This document shows, one piece after another, positions 8,343 to 18,093 of a stretch of 64,000 nt of DNA. The notes under the pieces are model-generated. The model was given only the letters and a program-made list of their open reading frames with translations. It did no database searches and had not been told where the DNA came from. Position 1 is the first letter of the stretch. Each line of letters opens with the position of its first letter. The DNA is taken from NCBI RefSeq assembly GCF_900156865.1, contig NZ_LT732529.1:1929422-1993421 (forward strand), given 5' to 3'. Origin of the DNA: Litchfieldia sinesaloumensis. GTDB lineage: Bacteria; Bacillota; Bacilli; Bacillales; Bacillaceae_L. The translations under genes and the position numbers were made by a program.

Positions 8343-9533
8343 ATGAGTACACCGCTAGTAAAGGAAACACCACCTCAACTAAGTGCACCAAAAGCAAGAA
8401 TTTGGACCCGCGATTTTACACTTATTTGCATGTCTAACTTTTTTATTTTTCTTGGATTTCAGATGACATTGCCGACAATTCCACTTTTTGTGGAACAACT
8501 TGGAGGCAATGATCAACTTATAGGTTTAGTTGTCGGCATCTTTACTTTTTCAGCACTATTAGCTAGACCTTTTGCAGGTCACTCATTGGAAAGTAAGGGG
8601 CGTCGATTCGTCTATTTACTTGGGCTAGCCATCTTTGTCCTCTCCGTTGGATCCTATGGGCTGATTACAAGTTTACTCTTTTTATTCGGATTTCGAATCA
8701 TTCAAGGAATTGGATGGGGCTTTTCAACAACGGCATCAGGAACCATTGCAACCGACTTAATCCCCGCTAGTAGACGCGGTGAAGGAATGGGCTACTTTGG
8801 ACTATTCGGTAATCTTGCCCTTGCTTTTGGACCCTCGTTAGGTCTAACACTTGCTGGTACGATTTCTTTTACAAAACTCTTTTCCATTTGTGCCATTCTT
8901 GGTTTAGTTGCACTTATATTATCTTCCAGAATCCATTACAAAAAAAGAGAAACCGTACAAAAACATACTCAAAAATGGGATTTTTACGAAAAAACAGCCC
9001 TCCCCCCTTCCATTCTATTATTCTTTATAACTGTTCCTTTTGGAGGAATGGCAGCCTTTTTACCTTTATATACTGTACAAAAGGGAATTCCTGGTATTGA
9101 AGTGTATTTCCTTATATTTGCAATTGCCTTAATGGTTTCTCGTACATTTGCCGGTCGAATCTATGATACAAAGGGACATCGGGCTGTATTCGGACCTGGT
9201 AGCTTGTCGATTGCATTAGCTCTGGTTCTATTAGCTTGGTTACCTAGTAGCCTTGTACTATATGTTGCGGCTTTTCTTTACGGCCTAGGCTTCGGCGCCC
9301 TGCAGCCTGCCTTACAAGCATGGGCTGTGCAATCTGCTCCAGGTAACCGAAAAGGAATGGCCAACGCAACCTTTTTTTCTTCGTTTGATTTAGGCGTTGG
9401 GATAGGAGCAATCTCTTTCGGCCAGCTTGCCTACTTTTTTGGATATCAATCGATTTATATTACCTCTGCATTATCTGTGCTCATTTCGATACTGCTATAT
9501 TTTACATGGATTGGAAAAAACAAATCTGCCTAG
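8343..9533 (+). CDS. Major facilitator superfamily transporter
   Basis: A 12-helix MFS permease of 396 residues from the chosen start. It shows the loop 2-3 motif (GHSLESKGRR), the repeated G-rich helix ends and a second-half counterpart (GRIYDTKGHR). The open frame extends back to 8214, but those codons have no membrane or family features. The ATG at 8343 follows GGGGAG with correct spacing, so it is the start. The substrate is not predictable; relatives are annotated as sugar or drug efflux carriers. A terminator lies just after the stop. It may be partly cotranscribed with proI, since no terminator is evident in the 129-bp gap. Confidence 0.88.
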   Translation: MSTPLVKETPPQLSAPKARIWTRDFTLICMSNFFIFLGFQMTLPTIPLFVEQLGGNDQLIGLVVGIFTFSALLARPFAGHSLESKGRRFVYLLGLAIFVLSVGSYGLITSLLFLFGFRIIQGIGWGFSTTASGTIATDLIPASRRGEGMGYFGLFGNLALAFGPSLGLTLAGTISFTKLFSICAILGLVALILSSRIHYKKRETVQKHTQKWDFYEKTALPPSILLFFITVPFGGMAAFLPLYTVQKGIPGIEVYFLIFAIALMVSRTFAGRIYDTKGHRAVFGPGSLSIALALVLLAWLPSSLVLYVAAFLYGLGFGALQPALQAWAVQSAPGNRKGMANATFFSSFDLGVGIGAISFGQLAYFFGYQSIYITSALSVLISILLYFTWIGKNKSA

Positions 9534-9554
9534 GGGTAATTCTACCCCCTTTTT
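9533..9554 (+). terminator. Rho-independent terminator after the MFS gene
   Basis: GGGGTA and TACCCC form a 6-bp stem with an ATTC loop, followed by CTTTTT. The stem overlaps the last base of the stop codon. Confidence 0.75.
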
Positions 9555-9636
9555 CCTTTTTCGGTTTTAATCCCTTATCGATTCATAAAAGTTTGGATAG
9601 AATGGTTATAGGGTTTATTGGGAGTGGAGGTTTGAT

Positions 9637-10776
9637 ATGAGGAGAATCCTTCTATTTTTTTCATTTATATTTTTCTTATACGCCAGTTGGACCGTATTAG
9701 AAAAACTAGCTACTAAGACTGATAATCAATCAGTATTCGATACTATTACATCCGAAATCGACAGAGTTTCTGAATCTGAGGAACTTGCAACTATCAAAGA
9801 TAAAGTCAATGAAGGCATCCAATATATCGGAACATTACTACAAAGCTTAGAGGAACAAGCCCCAGAAAATTCAATTATTGATAATAGCAATGTGAAAAAA
9901 CCAGAATTGCATGTACCTAGTGAACAACTCTTTTCCATACACAATATTGAACTTGGGGAAAGCAAAGAGAATGTGGAAGCGAAGCTCGGTGCTCCAAATC
10001 GAATCACAGAAAATGAATATGGAGCAAGCTGGTATACGTATCATGAAGAATATCATAATTTTATCATGGTTGCTTATGACAAAGGGAATAATGTGGTGGG
10101 TTTATATACAAACCAGGATCTCATCTCATCCAAAAAAGGGATCCAGCGTGGTACCCCAAAACAAGTGGTTCTTGAACAACTAGGTGAACCCATGACCCGA
10201 ATTCAAAAAGGATTTGTCTACTATGAATTTCAACAGGACCGGGACTACGATGTTTTCTACATCGATAGCACCTATGTCACTATATTTTATGATAAACATC
10301 AAGATAACACAGTAACCTCTATTCAAATCGTTTCTGAAGCACTTGAGCAAAACAGAGCTGATTTCTACAGTTCTGCAAGTGAGCAATTAAAGGAAGGATT
10401 TGAATATCAGTTATTTGACCTTACGAATGCTACCAGGGTTAATTTTGGGTTAGGTATTCTTAATTGGGATGACTCTGTAAGAGAAACAGCTCGTAAACAT
10501 AGCTCAGACATGGCAGAGCACAATTATTTCAGCCACACCAATTTAGATGGACAGTCCCCTTTTGACCGCATGCTTGAGGATGAGATTCTATTTACTATTG
10601 CTGGTGAAAATCTTGCCTATGGACAATTTAGCAGTATTTTTGCCCACGAGGGTTTAATGAATTCCTGGGGCCATCGGGAAAATATTTTAAAACAGGAATA
10701 TACCTATTTAGGGGTTGGAGTTGCATTTAATAATGAATCTCACCCTTATTATACGGAAAACTTTTATACAAAATAA
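9637..10776 (+). CDS. CAP/SCP-domain protein with CAP-associated N-terminal domain (YlbC-like)
   Basis: A 379-residue exported or membrane-anchored protein. Residues 1-20 form a hydrophobic signal or anchor segment. A charged spacer follows, then a CAP-associated domain (about residues 95-235) with two GESKENVEAKLGAP/GTPKQVVLEQLGEP-like repeats, and a C-terminal CAP/SCP domain (about 250-379) with HSSDMAEHNYFSH and AGENLAYG. This order matches B. subtilis YlbC. CAP domains are extracellular folds of diverse or unknown function in bacteria. It begins at the ATG at 9637, after a GGGAGTGGAGG ribosome binding site. It is followed by another secreted protein gene. Confidence 0.85.
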   Translation: MRRILLFFSFIFFLYASWTVLEKLATKTDNQSVFDTITSEIDRVSESEELATIKDKVNEGIQYIGTLLQSLEEQAPENSIIDNSNVKKPELHVPSEQLFSIHNIELGESKENVEAKLGAPNRITENEYGASWYTYHEEYHNFIMVAYDKGNNVVGLYTNQDLISSKKGIQRGTPKQVVLEQLGEPMTRIQKGFVYYEFQQDRDYDVFYIDSTYVTIFYDKHQDNTVTSIQIVSEALEQNRADFYSSASEQLKEGFEYQLFDLTNATRVNFGLGILNWDDSVRETARKHSSDMAEHNYFSHTNLDGQSPFDRMLEDEILFTIAGENLAYGQFSSIFAHEGLMNSWGHRENILKQEYTYLGVGVAFNNESHPYYTENFYTK

Positions 10777-10833
10777 ACCATTTTATCTATATCCCTCTTC
10801 ATTTTTGGTTATCCTACCAAAAGAGGTGATTTT

Positions 10834-11646
10834 ATGAAACTGGTTCGATTTTTAGTAGCATTAGGCCTGCTCGTCGGCTTTCACAGTGTAACGCATGCCG
10901 GACAAAACGATGAAGATTATGGCCCCTTTACAATTGTTCAAAAGGAATATGTTGATTTAGATGGTGACGGGAACAAGGATATTATTGAGTTACTCGCCAG
11001 AAAAAATCAATACAATCTTGCGAATGAATGGACAATTAAAATTAATGGTGAGCAATTTAGTACCTACGATAATAAACAAGATTTATATCAACTAGCTGAA
11101 ATGAAGTTTGCCGACGTAATACAAAATGGTAAACAGGATATTCTCCTCTATTTTCAATCTGTCGGTAGTGGAGGCATTACAGGCTTAACCGTATTAAGCT
11201 ATACGGGGGAGAAAGTGGAGGAAATTTTTCCAGAGCCCAATTCTGTAAATTGGTTTGACGATTCAAAGAAGCGTTTTTCAATGAAATATACCGGGGACTA
11301 TCAAGTAGAATTTATTGATAAACAGACTGAACTAAAAGCCAGCATTCCGTTATCTGAGGAACGTTATCGAGACTTTGCTGATAAGGATGAATTACAAAAA
11401 CGATTTGCTGAGATTGAAACCTGGATTGACCCAACTTCCGATTACCGTTTCGATAAGTTAACAAAAATGAAACCTCAAGAAATAGTTTCAATCCAGGCTG
11501 TATCTGGAATTGCTCATTATGATGTAATAGCCTATTACGAGACAAGATATGTATTTGATAAGCAATCACAAACATATATTCCGACTAAGGTTGCACTAAT
11601 TAGCACAGAAACTGGGAAGAAATTAGCAGAGAAACCACTTAAATAG
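10834..11646 (+). CDS. Secreted protein with a DxDGDG calcium-binding-type motif, unknown function
   Basis: A 270-residue protein with a signal peptide: a basic start, a hydrophobic core and an AHA-like cleavage region near residue 22. Close to the mature N-terminus is VDLDGDGNKDIIEL (about residues 41-54), typical of FG-GAP/VCBS-type repeats that bind calcium in an acidic loop. A second, weaker copy (FADVIQNGKQDILLYF) follows near residue 90. The rest has no motif I recognise. AAGAGGTG precedes the ATG. The gene follows the CAP-domain gene by 57 bp and may be cotranscribed with it, ending at the terminator at 11654. Confidence 0.75.
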   Translation: MKLVRFLVALGLLVGFHSVTHAGQNDEDYGPFTIVQKEYVDLDGDGNKDIIELLARKNQYNLANEWTIKINGEQFSTYDNKQDLYQLAEMKFADVIQNGKQDILLYFQSVGSGGITGLTVLSYTGEKVEEIFPEPNSVNWFDDSKKRFSMKYTGDYQVEFIDKQTELKASIPLSEERYRDFADKDELQKRFAEIETWIDPTSDYRFDKLTKMKPQEIVSIQAVSGIAHYDVIAYYETRYVFDKQSQTYIPTKVALISTETGKKLAEKPLK

Positions 11647-11653
11647 TAAGTTG

Positions 11654-11687
11654 AAAGCATCGACAATGAATTGATCGATGCTTTTTT
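11654..11687 (+). terminator. Rho-independent terminator
   Basis: A 10-bp stem (AAAGCATCGA with TCGATGCTTT) is followed by a run of T, 8 bp after the secreted-protein stop. Confidence 0.85.
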
Positions 11688-11766
11688 CTATCATAGTCAC
11701 ATTACTATGACCATACGTTTTAGAGTGATATAATGATAACGATTTTACATATAGGAGGCCTGTTTC

Positions 11767-12786
11767 ATGAAGTCAGCATTATTCTCACCGTATACGATTA
11801 AAAATGTCACACTAAAAAATAGAATTGTCATGTCACCGATGTGTATGTACTCAAGTCACAATGAGGATGGAATGGTGGAAGATTGGCATTTCACCCATTA
11901 TGTGAGCCGCGCAGTAGGTCAGGTTGGCCTGATTATGGTTGAAGCAACTGCTGTAACTCCTCAGGGGAGAATTTCTCCACAGGATTTAGGGATTTGGAGT
12001 GATGAGCATATCCCAGGCTTTAAAAAGCTAGTTTCAATGATGAAAGCACATGGTGCGAAGACATCCATCCAAATTGCTCACGCAGGGCGAAAGGCAACTG
12101 TTGAAGGGGATATTGTGGCGCCTTCTGCGATAGCGTTTAGTGAAAGTTATAAAAAACCGAAAGAATTAACAAGTAGTGAAATTAAAGAAATCATTGAAGC
12201 ATTCGGGCAAGGAGCAAGGCGAGCAAAAGAAGCAGGATTTGATATTATTGAAATCCACGGTGCTCATGGCTATTTAATCAACGAATTCTTATCACCTCTT
12301 TCTAATAAACGTGAAGATGAGTACGGCGGAAGTCCTGAAAAGCGCTATCGTTTCCTGCACGAGGTGATAAAGTCAGTAAAAGAAGAATGGGATGGTCCAT
12401 TATTTGTCCGTATTTCTGCAAACGACTATACAGATGGAGGCTTAACTCCTGATGATTATGTAGAATATGCAAAACTGATGAAGGAGCAAGGTGTTGATTT
12501 AATTGATGTCAGCTCTGGTGCTGTTGTTCCCGCAAGTATTGATGCTTTCCCTGGCTATCAGGTTGGTTTCTCAGATAAAATACGTAACCAAGCAGATATC
12601 CCTACTGGAGCAGTTGGGTTAATAACAAAAGCTATTCAGGCTGAAGAGATTTTAAAGAATAATCGCGCTGATTTAATTTTTATCGCTCGGGAGCTATTAC
12701 GTGATCCTTACTGGCCTAGGACTGCAGCTAAAGAACTTGGTGTTTCGATTGATGCCCCTAAACAATATGACCGCGGTTGGCTATAA
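11767..12786 (+). CDS. namA: NADPH dehydrogenase, old yellow enzyme family (YqjM/NamA)
   Basis: An FMN-dependent ene-reductase that reduces activated C=C bonds with NADPH; in B. subtilis (YqjM) it is induced by electrophiles and oxidants. The 339-residue protein is near-identical in architecture to YqjM. The N-terminal SPMCMYSSH contains the redox-tuning cysteine, EIHGAHGYL the two substrate-binding histidines, and [11 protein letters not shown] and RELLRDP the other family signatures. AGGAGGCC lies upstream of the ATG. It is a single-gene transcript ending at the strong palindrome at 12805. Confidence 0.96.
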   Translation: MKSALFSPYTIKNVTLKNRIVMSPMCMYSSHNEDGMVEDWHFTHYVSRAVGQVGLIMVEATAVTPQGRISPQDLGIWSDEHIPGFKKLVSMMKAHGAKTSIQIAHAGRKATVEGDIVAPSAIAFSESYKKPKELTSSEIKEIIEAFGQGARRAKEAGFDIIEIHGAHGYLINEFLSPLSNKREDEYGGSPEKRYRFLHEVIKSVKEEWDGPLFVRISANDYTDGGLTPDDYVEYAKLMKEQGVDLIDVSSGAVVPASIDAFPGYQVGFSDKIRNQADIPTGAVGLITKAIQAEEILKNNRADLIFIARELLRDPYWPRTAAKELGVSIDAPKQYDRGWL

Positions 12787-12804
12787 CGTAGTTAATAACA
12801 ACAA

Positions 12805-12829
12805 AGGCACTACCCAGCCGGTAGTGCCT
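12805..12829. terminator. Bidirectional terminator between namA and the SNF2 helicase gene
   Basis: A perfect 10-bp stem (AGGCACTACC / GGTAGTGCCT) with a 5-nt loop lies between two convergent genes, with a short T-rich tract on each side. Confidence 0.85.
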
Positions 12830-12836
12830 CCCTTTA

Positions 12837-15800
12837 TTAGATCATAAGAAGTTCACGAATATCCTCTTCTGTCAGTGTCGTTTTTTCCTCAGAATCGATA
12901 AGGTCTGCTATTAGGTCTCGCTTTTTTTCTTGTAATTCATTCATTTTCTCTTCAATTGTACCACGTGAAAAGAGCTTAATGACTTGAACTACTTTTTTCT
13001 GACCAATACGATGGGCACGATCTGCTGCTTGTTCCTCGACCGCAGGATTCCACCAAAGGTCGTATAATATAACCGTGTCCGCACCCGTCAAATTCAAGCC
13101 AGTTCCACCCGCTTTTAAAGAAATCAAAAACAATTCACGTTCTCCCGCATTATATCGATGACATAAATCTACTCGCTCATCTGTAGGTGTTTGGCCATCC
13201 AAATAGAAGAAGCTATATCCCCTGTTTGTTATCTCCCTCGCAATTATTTCGAGCATTTTTGTAAATTGGGAGAAGATTAAAACTCTCCTTCCAGACAACT
13301 TAGACTCCTCAATAATTGTTAGTAGCTGCTCAAATTTTGCGGAACTTCCCTTATAATCATCTACGAACAGAGCTGGATGACAACAAATTTGTCTTAACCG
13401 TGTTAACCCGGCAAGAATTCGAATCCGATTCTTTCGAATGGTTTCTTTATCGAGATGCTTTAATGTATCATGTCGAAGCTTTGCCAGATATGCAGCATAA
13501 AGTTTCTTTTGTTCAGGTAATAACTCAGAAGACTCCATAATCTCAATTTTCTCGGGCAGTTCTGCGAGAACATCTTCTTTAACCCTCCGAAGCAAAAATG
13601 GACGAACTCGCCTTGCTACATCCTTCCTTAATAGATGGCTAAATTCCTTTAAGCCCTTAAAAAGTTGTGGAAACACTACATGGTAAATGGACCAAAGTTC
13701 TTCAATTGAGTTCTCGATTGGCGTTCCTGTTAATCCAAACCGATGTGTAGCTTTTATTTTTTTTACAGCCCTTGCTGTTTGTGTAGCTGGATTTTTAAAA
13801 GCTTGGGCCTCATCAAAGAAAACGGTATGGAAACTTTGCGATTCATACCATTTAATATCGCGTCTTACTAACGGGTATGAAGTGATTAGAACATCCATTC
13901 CACCACTTGCTTTTTGCAACTCTTTTCGCTCCGCCATATTTCCATCAATCACAATCGCCTCAACCTCGGGGGCAAATTTCACTAACTCTTGCAACCAGTT
14001 GTATGTTAAAGATGATGGACAAACAATAAGAATTGGATTCTTACTGTGACGAATAGTTGAAAGCTCTGAGACAATATAAGCAATACTTTGTACGGTTTTT
14101 CCAAGACCCATATCATCTGCGAGCACTCCACCAAATCCGTAGCTCGCCAGTGTCTTCAGCCATCGGAAGCCCTGCTTTTGATAATCTCGTAAAATTGAAT
14201 TTAGATATTCTGGAACTTCTATATTCAATTTGCTTGGGTTTTTAATTGTATCAAGAAACTGTCTGAAGGATTCCTCGGCAGTGAAGATCTGGTTATCATC
14301 ATCAATTAAATCTAAAAAAGGTAAAGCTTCAATAATCGGCATATCTAAGCTAGATTCAAAATTATCATCCTGAACCGGAACAGCCTTTAAAAAGCGCTCA
14401 ATTTCTTCCATTTCTCTCGTTTCTAGTGAAAAGAGTGCACCATTTTTAAGCCGATAATATTTTCTTTTTTCTTGAAGAGCAACTAAAATTTCCCTAATCT
14501 CCTGGTCTGCAATACCTCTCATTTCAAACTTAAATTCCAGCCAATTAGTTCGCTCTTTTTTAATTTTAACTCTAATTTTCGGATGTTCATTTTTCGAAAC
14601 GATGCGATTTCTTATAGCGGTTGTAGCATATATCTGACAGAGTGGTTGCAACTTGGGAACGATATGATACAAGAATTCATACTCAAGTTCCTCATTATGC
14701 ATATAATACCCGCCCTCTGTCTTCGAAAAACCGCTCTCATCCATGATCCGTAGAATTTCATCCTCCTTCTCGATATCTCTAAATACCATTGGTCCAGTTG
14801 TAGAATCACGATTCTCTAGGGGTTGGATGATGATATTTTCATAGTGGAATTCTAAACCCACAAGTAACTTGTGTCTAAGACGATCCAAATAAAGTTTTGC
14901 TACAAGAGGTGTTTTCATGAACTCTTTGGTCACCGCTTGAGACATATGAACAACACCAATTTTCTTTAAACCAGGTACAATCTTTTCAAGAAAAAATCGA
15001 GATTGCTCTTTTGGAATAGGTACGTGTTCTGCACCAGGACTCGCAAGCATTCGTTTAAGCTCTAATAAACGCTCACAATCCTCTCCCTCAATTTGATGAA
15101 GACGACCATCACTTAACACTGAATTATAGGAGTTTACTATGATAATCCGGTTGAAACCATTTATCATTAGGCGATACCCATTCTCTTCCCCCTCTTCAAA
15201 TAAAAAATGAAGCGGAGGTGGCTCGTTAACAATCTGCAAACCTTTATATGTAACTTTATTACTTTTTATAAATACGGTCGGGCATTGCAATAAAAGGGGT
15301 ACTAGCCCACCCCAAGAAGATGGTGGAATCAGAAGTAGTTTGGGACTGACCTTGAAGTTTGAATGACCGGAGTTCATCTCTAGAAAAATTGTTTCATCCT
15401 CGGCAACCCGAATCAGTTGATGAAACAATTTGTCCACTTCTGGTAAAAAACAATATTGATGAGGATCATAAGTTAGTTGCGTAGAGAGTACATGTGACTT
15501 TCCATGTTTAATATTTGTAAGAAATTCACGAAAATCCTTTACCACTGTATCCTCAACTTCAACTTCCAATCCAAATAAGATTTGCTCATTTGATATCTTT
15601 ACAGGTTTACATATAAAGTTAACCTCTAAGACCTTTCTATCCTCAAAATGGAGTTGGTGACCACTAGCACGTGTAGGACGATCTATAAATAATGTTATAA
15701 ATTCATTAGTCAGGTCTCCCTCTTTGGATGAATCGGATTCATAGAAAATAGGCGGCTCTTGATTTTGTTGTTCATGAATTGCAATTAATACAGCAGCGAT

Positions 15801-16043
15801 GTGCTGGCACTTCTTATCAAAATTGACAAGTGAAGGACAACTACATGTTACCTCTAGTGTCCCCTTTGCATTTTTTGAAATCTCAACTTGGAAATCCTCT
15901 GTTCCCTTAACAATCGCTTTGCACGAAGAAGGTGAGTATTCAGTGAATGTTACCTTCTTGGTTCGATAAAAAGCGTCTCCTCTTTTGAAGGAGACGGTAC
16001 CACACATTTCTTTGATTAATTTATGATTGACTTTTATATCCAT
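12837..16043 (-). CDS. SNF2-family DEAD/DEAH helicase with N-terminal SWIM zinc finger
   Basis: A 1068-residue Swi2/Snf2-type ATPase. A SWIM zinc finger (CSCP...CQHI, about residues 69-82) comes first, followed by a long SNF2-associated region. The motor core starts near residue 620: DYQKQGFRWL, Walker A DDMGLGKT, DEAQ box (VFFDEAQAFKN) and SAT-like GLTGTP. The helicase C domain has IFSQFTKML and the arginine-finger motif AADRAHRIGQ. Such proteins are double-stranded DNA translocases; the role in Bacillus is not known. It is 31 bp downstream of the nitroreductase gene and may share its transcript. It does not belong to the B. subtilis yqj order and is probably an accessory insertion. Confidence 0.93.
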   Translation of the reverse strand: MDIKVNHKLIKEMCGTVSFKRGDAFYRTKKVTFTEYSPSSCKAIVKGTEDFQVEISKNAKGTLEVTCSCPSLVNFDKKCQHIAAVLIAIHEQQNQEPPIFYESDSSKEGDLTNEFITLFIDRPTRASGHQLHFEDRKVLEVNFICKPVKISNEQILFGLEVEVEDTVVKDFREFLTNIKHGKSHVLSTQLTYDPHQYCFLPEVDKLFHQLIRVAEDETIFLEMNSGHSNFKVSPKLLLIPPSSWGGLVPLLLQCPTVFIKSNKVTYKGLQIVNEPPPLHFLFEEGEENGYRLMINGFNRIIIVNSYNSVLSDGRLHQIEGEDCERLLELKRMLASPGAEHVPIPKEQSRFFLEKIVPGLKKIGVVHMSQAVTKEFMKTPLVAKLYLDRLRHKLLVGLEFHYENIIIQPLENRDSTTGPMVFRDIEKEDEILRIMDESGFSKTEGGYYMHNEELEYEFLYHIVPKLQPLCQIYATTAIRNRIVSKNEHPKIRVKIKKERTNWLEFKFEMRGIADQEIREILVALQEKRKYYRLKNGALFSLETREMEEIERFLKAVPVQDDNFESSLDMPIIEALPFLDLIDDDNQIFTAEESFRQFLDTIKNPSKLNIEVPEYLNSILRDYQKQGFRWLKTLASYGFGGVLADDMGLGKTVQSIAYIVSELSTIRHSKNPILIVCPSSLTYNWLQELVKFAPEVEAIVIDGNMAERKELQKASGGMDVLITSYPLVRRDIKWYESQSFHTVFFDEAQAFKNPATQTARAVKKIKATHRFGLTGTPIENSIEELWSIYHVVFPQLFKGLKEFSHLLRKDVARRVRPFLLRRVKEDVLAELPEKIEIMESSELLPEQKKLYAAYLAKLRHDTLKHLDKETIRKNRIRILAGLTRLRQICCHPALFVDDYKGSSAKFEQLLTIIEESKLSGRRVLIFSQFTKMLEIIAREITNRGYSFFYLDGQTPTDERVDLCHRYNAGERELFLISLKAGGTGLNLTGADTVILYDLWWNPAVEEQAADRAHRIGQKKVVQVIKLFSRGTIEEKMNELQEKKRDLIADLIDSEEKTTLTEEDIRELLMI

Positions 16044-16074
16044 GGATTTCCGCTCCTTCCAAGTATTTTAGAGA

Positions 16075-16824
16075 CTACTGCTTGTTAAAACCTTGTTTCT
16101 GCACAAAATCCTTCATGTACATTCGTACTGGTTTTTCAAGCATATTTGCCATTTGGGCAGTCCATGTATCTGAACGCTTACCATTTGTACGATTCGTATA
16201 GTACTCAGAAATGATTTGATTATATGCTAATAATTCTTCTTTGAATAGACTTTCGTTCTGGTTATACTCATCCTCATGATAAATATGCTCAAATGGAAGT
16301 CTTGGCTTTTTATCGGTCATTTGGGCTGGATAGCCTACCGTTATACCGAAAAGAGGAACTACAAGTGGAGGAATATTTAATAGTTTGCTGACCTCATCAA
16401 GATTATTACGCAAGCCTCCAATATAGCAAGCACCTAAGCCCATAGATTCTGCTGCAAGTACCGCATTTTGGGCAGCCAATGCTGCATCAATTGTAGCAAC
16501 CATAAACTTCTCCGTACTTTCTAATGAAGTGGATAAATCTTTCTCTTCCATTTGGCTAATGACGTGGTGACGATGGAGGTCAGCACAAAAAACGAAGAAA
16601 TGTCCGTTATGTTCAACATAGGATTGATTTCCGGCAATTTCAGAAAGCTTCTTCTTTTTTTCCGGATCTTTTACGCCAATTATCGAATAAGCCTGAATAA
16701 AGCTAGAAGTTGAGGCAGCTTGGGCACTCTCAACAATTGTGCGAATTTGTTCGTCTGTTAGTAATTTCTCTTCAAATTTACGAATCGAACGATGATTCAT
16801 AATGGTTTCAATTACTGAATTCAT
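16075..16824 (-). CDS. nfrA: Oxygen-insensitive NADPH nitroreductase (NfsA/NfrA type)
   Basis: A 249-residue FMN enzyme of the NfsA/FRP subgroup that oxidises NADPH and reduces nitroaromatics, quinones or flavins. It has the N-terminal HRSIRKF signature (residues 11-17), SSFIQAYS with the QAYS segment contacting FMN, and GLGACYIGGLRN in the core. The C-terminal WTAQMANMLEKPVRMYMKDFVQKQGF helix is characteristic of NfrA1 proteins. GGAGG precedes the ATG. It lies between rnz and the SNF2 gene on the same strand. The paralogue assignment (NfrA1 versus NfrA2) is uncertain. Confidence 0.87.
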   Translation of the reverse strand: MNSVIETIMNHRSIRKFEEKLLTDEQIRTIVESAQAASTSSFIQAYSIIGVKDPEKKKKLSEIAGNQSYVEHNGHFFVFCADLHRHHVISQMEEKDLSTSLESTEKFMVATIDAALAAQNAVLAAESMGLGACYIGGLRNNLDEVSKLLNIPPLVVPLFGITVGYPAQMTDKKPRLPFEHIYHEDEYNQNESLFKEELLAYNQIISEYYTNRTNGKRSDTWTAQMANMLEKPVRMYMKDFVQKQGFNKQ

Positions 16825-16921
16825 TGTAGGTTACCTCCGAATGTATGTATTAACAATGTTCTTAGGTTTATTCCATTTTTTAACAATAAGTGGCCTATAT
16901 CCTCCACTAATAAACGTCTTA

Positions 16922-17836
16922 CTATACATCGAACATAGAAAAATCTTTCGCCAAATACGTATTTTGGAACGTTTGCCTCGCTTCTTCTAGGAGCGCTTTA
17001 CTGTCATTCCCTTGATACCTTGAGCTTATATGCGTTATAATCAAACTCTTTACCCCTGCCTGTTTTGCAATTTCAGCCGCTTGTGTAGTCGTTGAGTGAA
17101 AATAGTTATGGGCCATGTCAGCTTCGTTTGAACTAAAAGTGGCTTCATGAATAAGCAGATCTGCGTCCTTTGCAAGGTCAATGCTCTCATTAACATAACG
17201 TGTATCACCCAATATTGCCACAATACGTCCCTTTTTAGGCGGACCAATAAATTCTGCCCCATTTATTTGACGACCATCTTCAAGGTCAACTGTTAAACCT
17301 TCTTTAATTTTTTGGTAGATGGGACCTGGTTTGATTCCTTCCTTTAATAGCTTTTCTACGTCCAATGTTCCTGGGAGGTCTTTTTCTACAATTCGATAAC
17401 CGAAGGATTGAATCCCATGCTCAAGTTCCTTAGCAGTAACGCAAAGTTGTTCATCTTCGAAAACCAGACCTTCTTCGATTTCTACTATAGTAAGTGGATA
17501 CCGAATATGAGTTGAACTAATGGTCAATGAAGTTTCAATAAATGCTTTAATACCTTTTGGGCCGTATACTGTCAGTAAAGTCTCGCCTCCCTGAAAGGAA
17601 CGGCTTCCTATTAAACCTGGCAAACCAAAAATATGATCTCCATGTAAATGCGTAATAAAAATCTTTTCTATTTTACCGGGTTTTATCGAGGTATGTAAAA
17701 TTTGATGCTGCGTTGCCTCACCGCAATCAAACAACCAGGTTGCCCTTCGTTCGTTTAGCATTTGTAAGGCAATTGAAGTGACATTCCGCTCTTTTGCAGG
17801 TACCCCTGCTCCCGTTCCTAAAAATACAACTTCCAC
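16922..17836 (-). CDS. rnz: Ribonuclease Z
   Basis: A metallo-beta-lactamase-fold endonuclease that removes the 3' trailer from tRNA precursors lacking an encoded CCA. It is 304 residues from the GTG at 17836, which follows GGAGGATCTTTC and gives the family N-terminus [15 protein letters not shown] frame begins 15 bp upstream but overlaps the ribosome binding site. The metal motif THLHGDH is near residues 62-68, the AT(P)KK exosite and LIHEATF occur in the second half, and [11 protein letters not shown] is conserved. B. subtilis has the orthologue yqjK next to zwf, as here, but in divergent orientation. Confidence 0.95.
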   Translation of the reverse strand: MEVVFLGTGAGVPAKERNVTSIALQMLNERRATWLFDCGEATQHQILHTSIKPGKIEKIFITHLHGDHIFGLPGLIGSRSFQGGETLLTVYGPKGIKAFIETSLTISSTHIRYPLTIVEIEEGLVFEDEQLCVTAKELEHGIQSFGYRIVEKDLPGTLDVEKLLKEGIKPGPIYQKIKEGLTVDLEDGRQINGAEFIGPPKKGRIVAILGDTRYVNESIDLAKDADLLIHEATFSSNEADMAHNYFHSTTTQAAEIAKQAGVKSLIITHISSRYQGNDSKALLEEARQTFQNTYLAKDFSMFDV

Positions 17837-18093
17837 CGAAAGATCCTCCAATATTGATATAAAATTTTAACGTTCCCATGAAACGACTCTATAAGTACTA
17901 TACCATATTCTCTTATTTGTTCACCAGACAAGCCCCTTCGTTAAGATTATCTTCCGATTACTGAATATCAACTCCATCGTAAGGAATACTTTAAAAATGA
18001 ATACAAAAAATTCAGTTGAATTAGTTGATTTACTAAACAAAAAAGTATACATTAAATAGATATTACTAATGCCTTAAAAAGTGGGGGATATAA

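Noticed and set aside
17997-18059. 20-codon frame (MNTKNSVELVDLLNKKVYIK) upstream of zwf
   Set aside because: The ribosome binding site is too distant, there is no recognised family, and lysine/asparagine-rich short frames are expected in A+T-rich DNA. It could be a leader peptide but nothing supports it.
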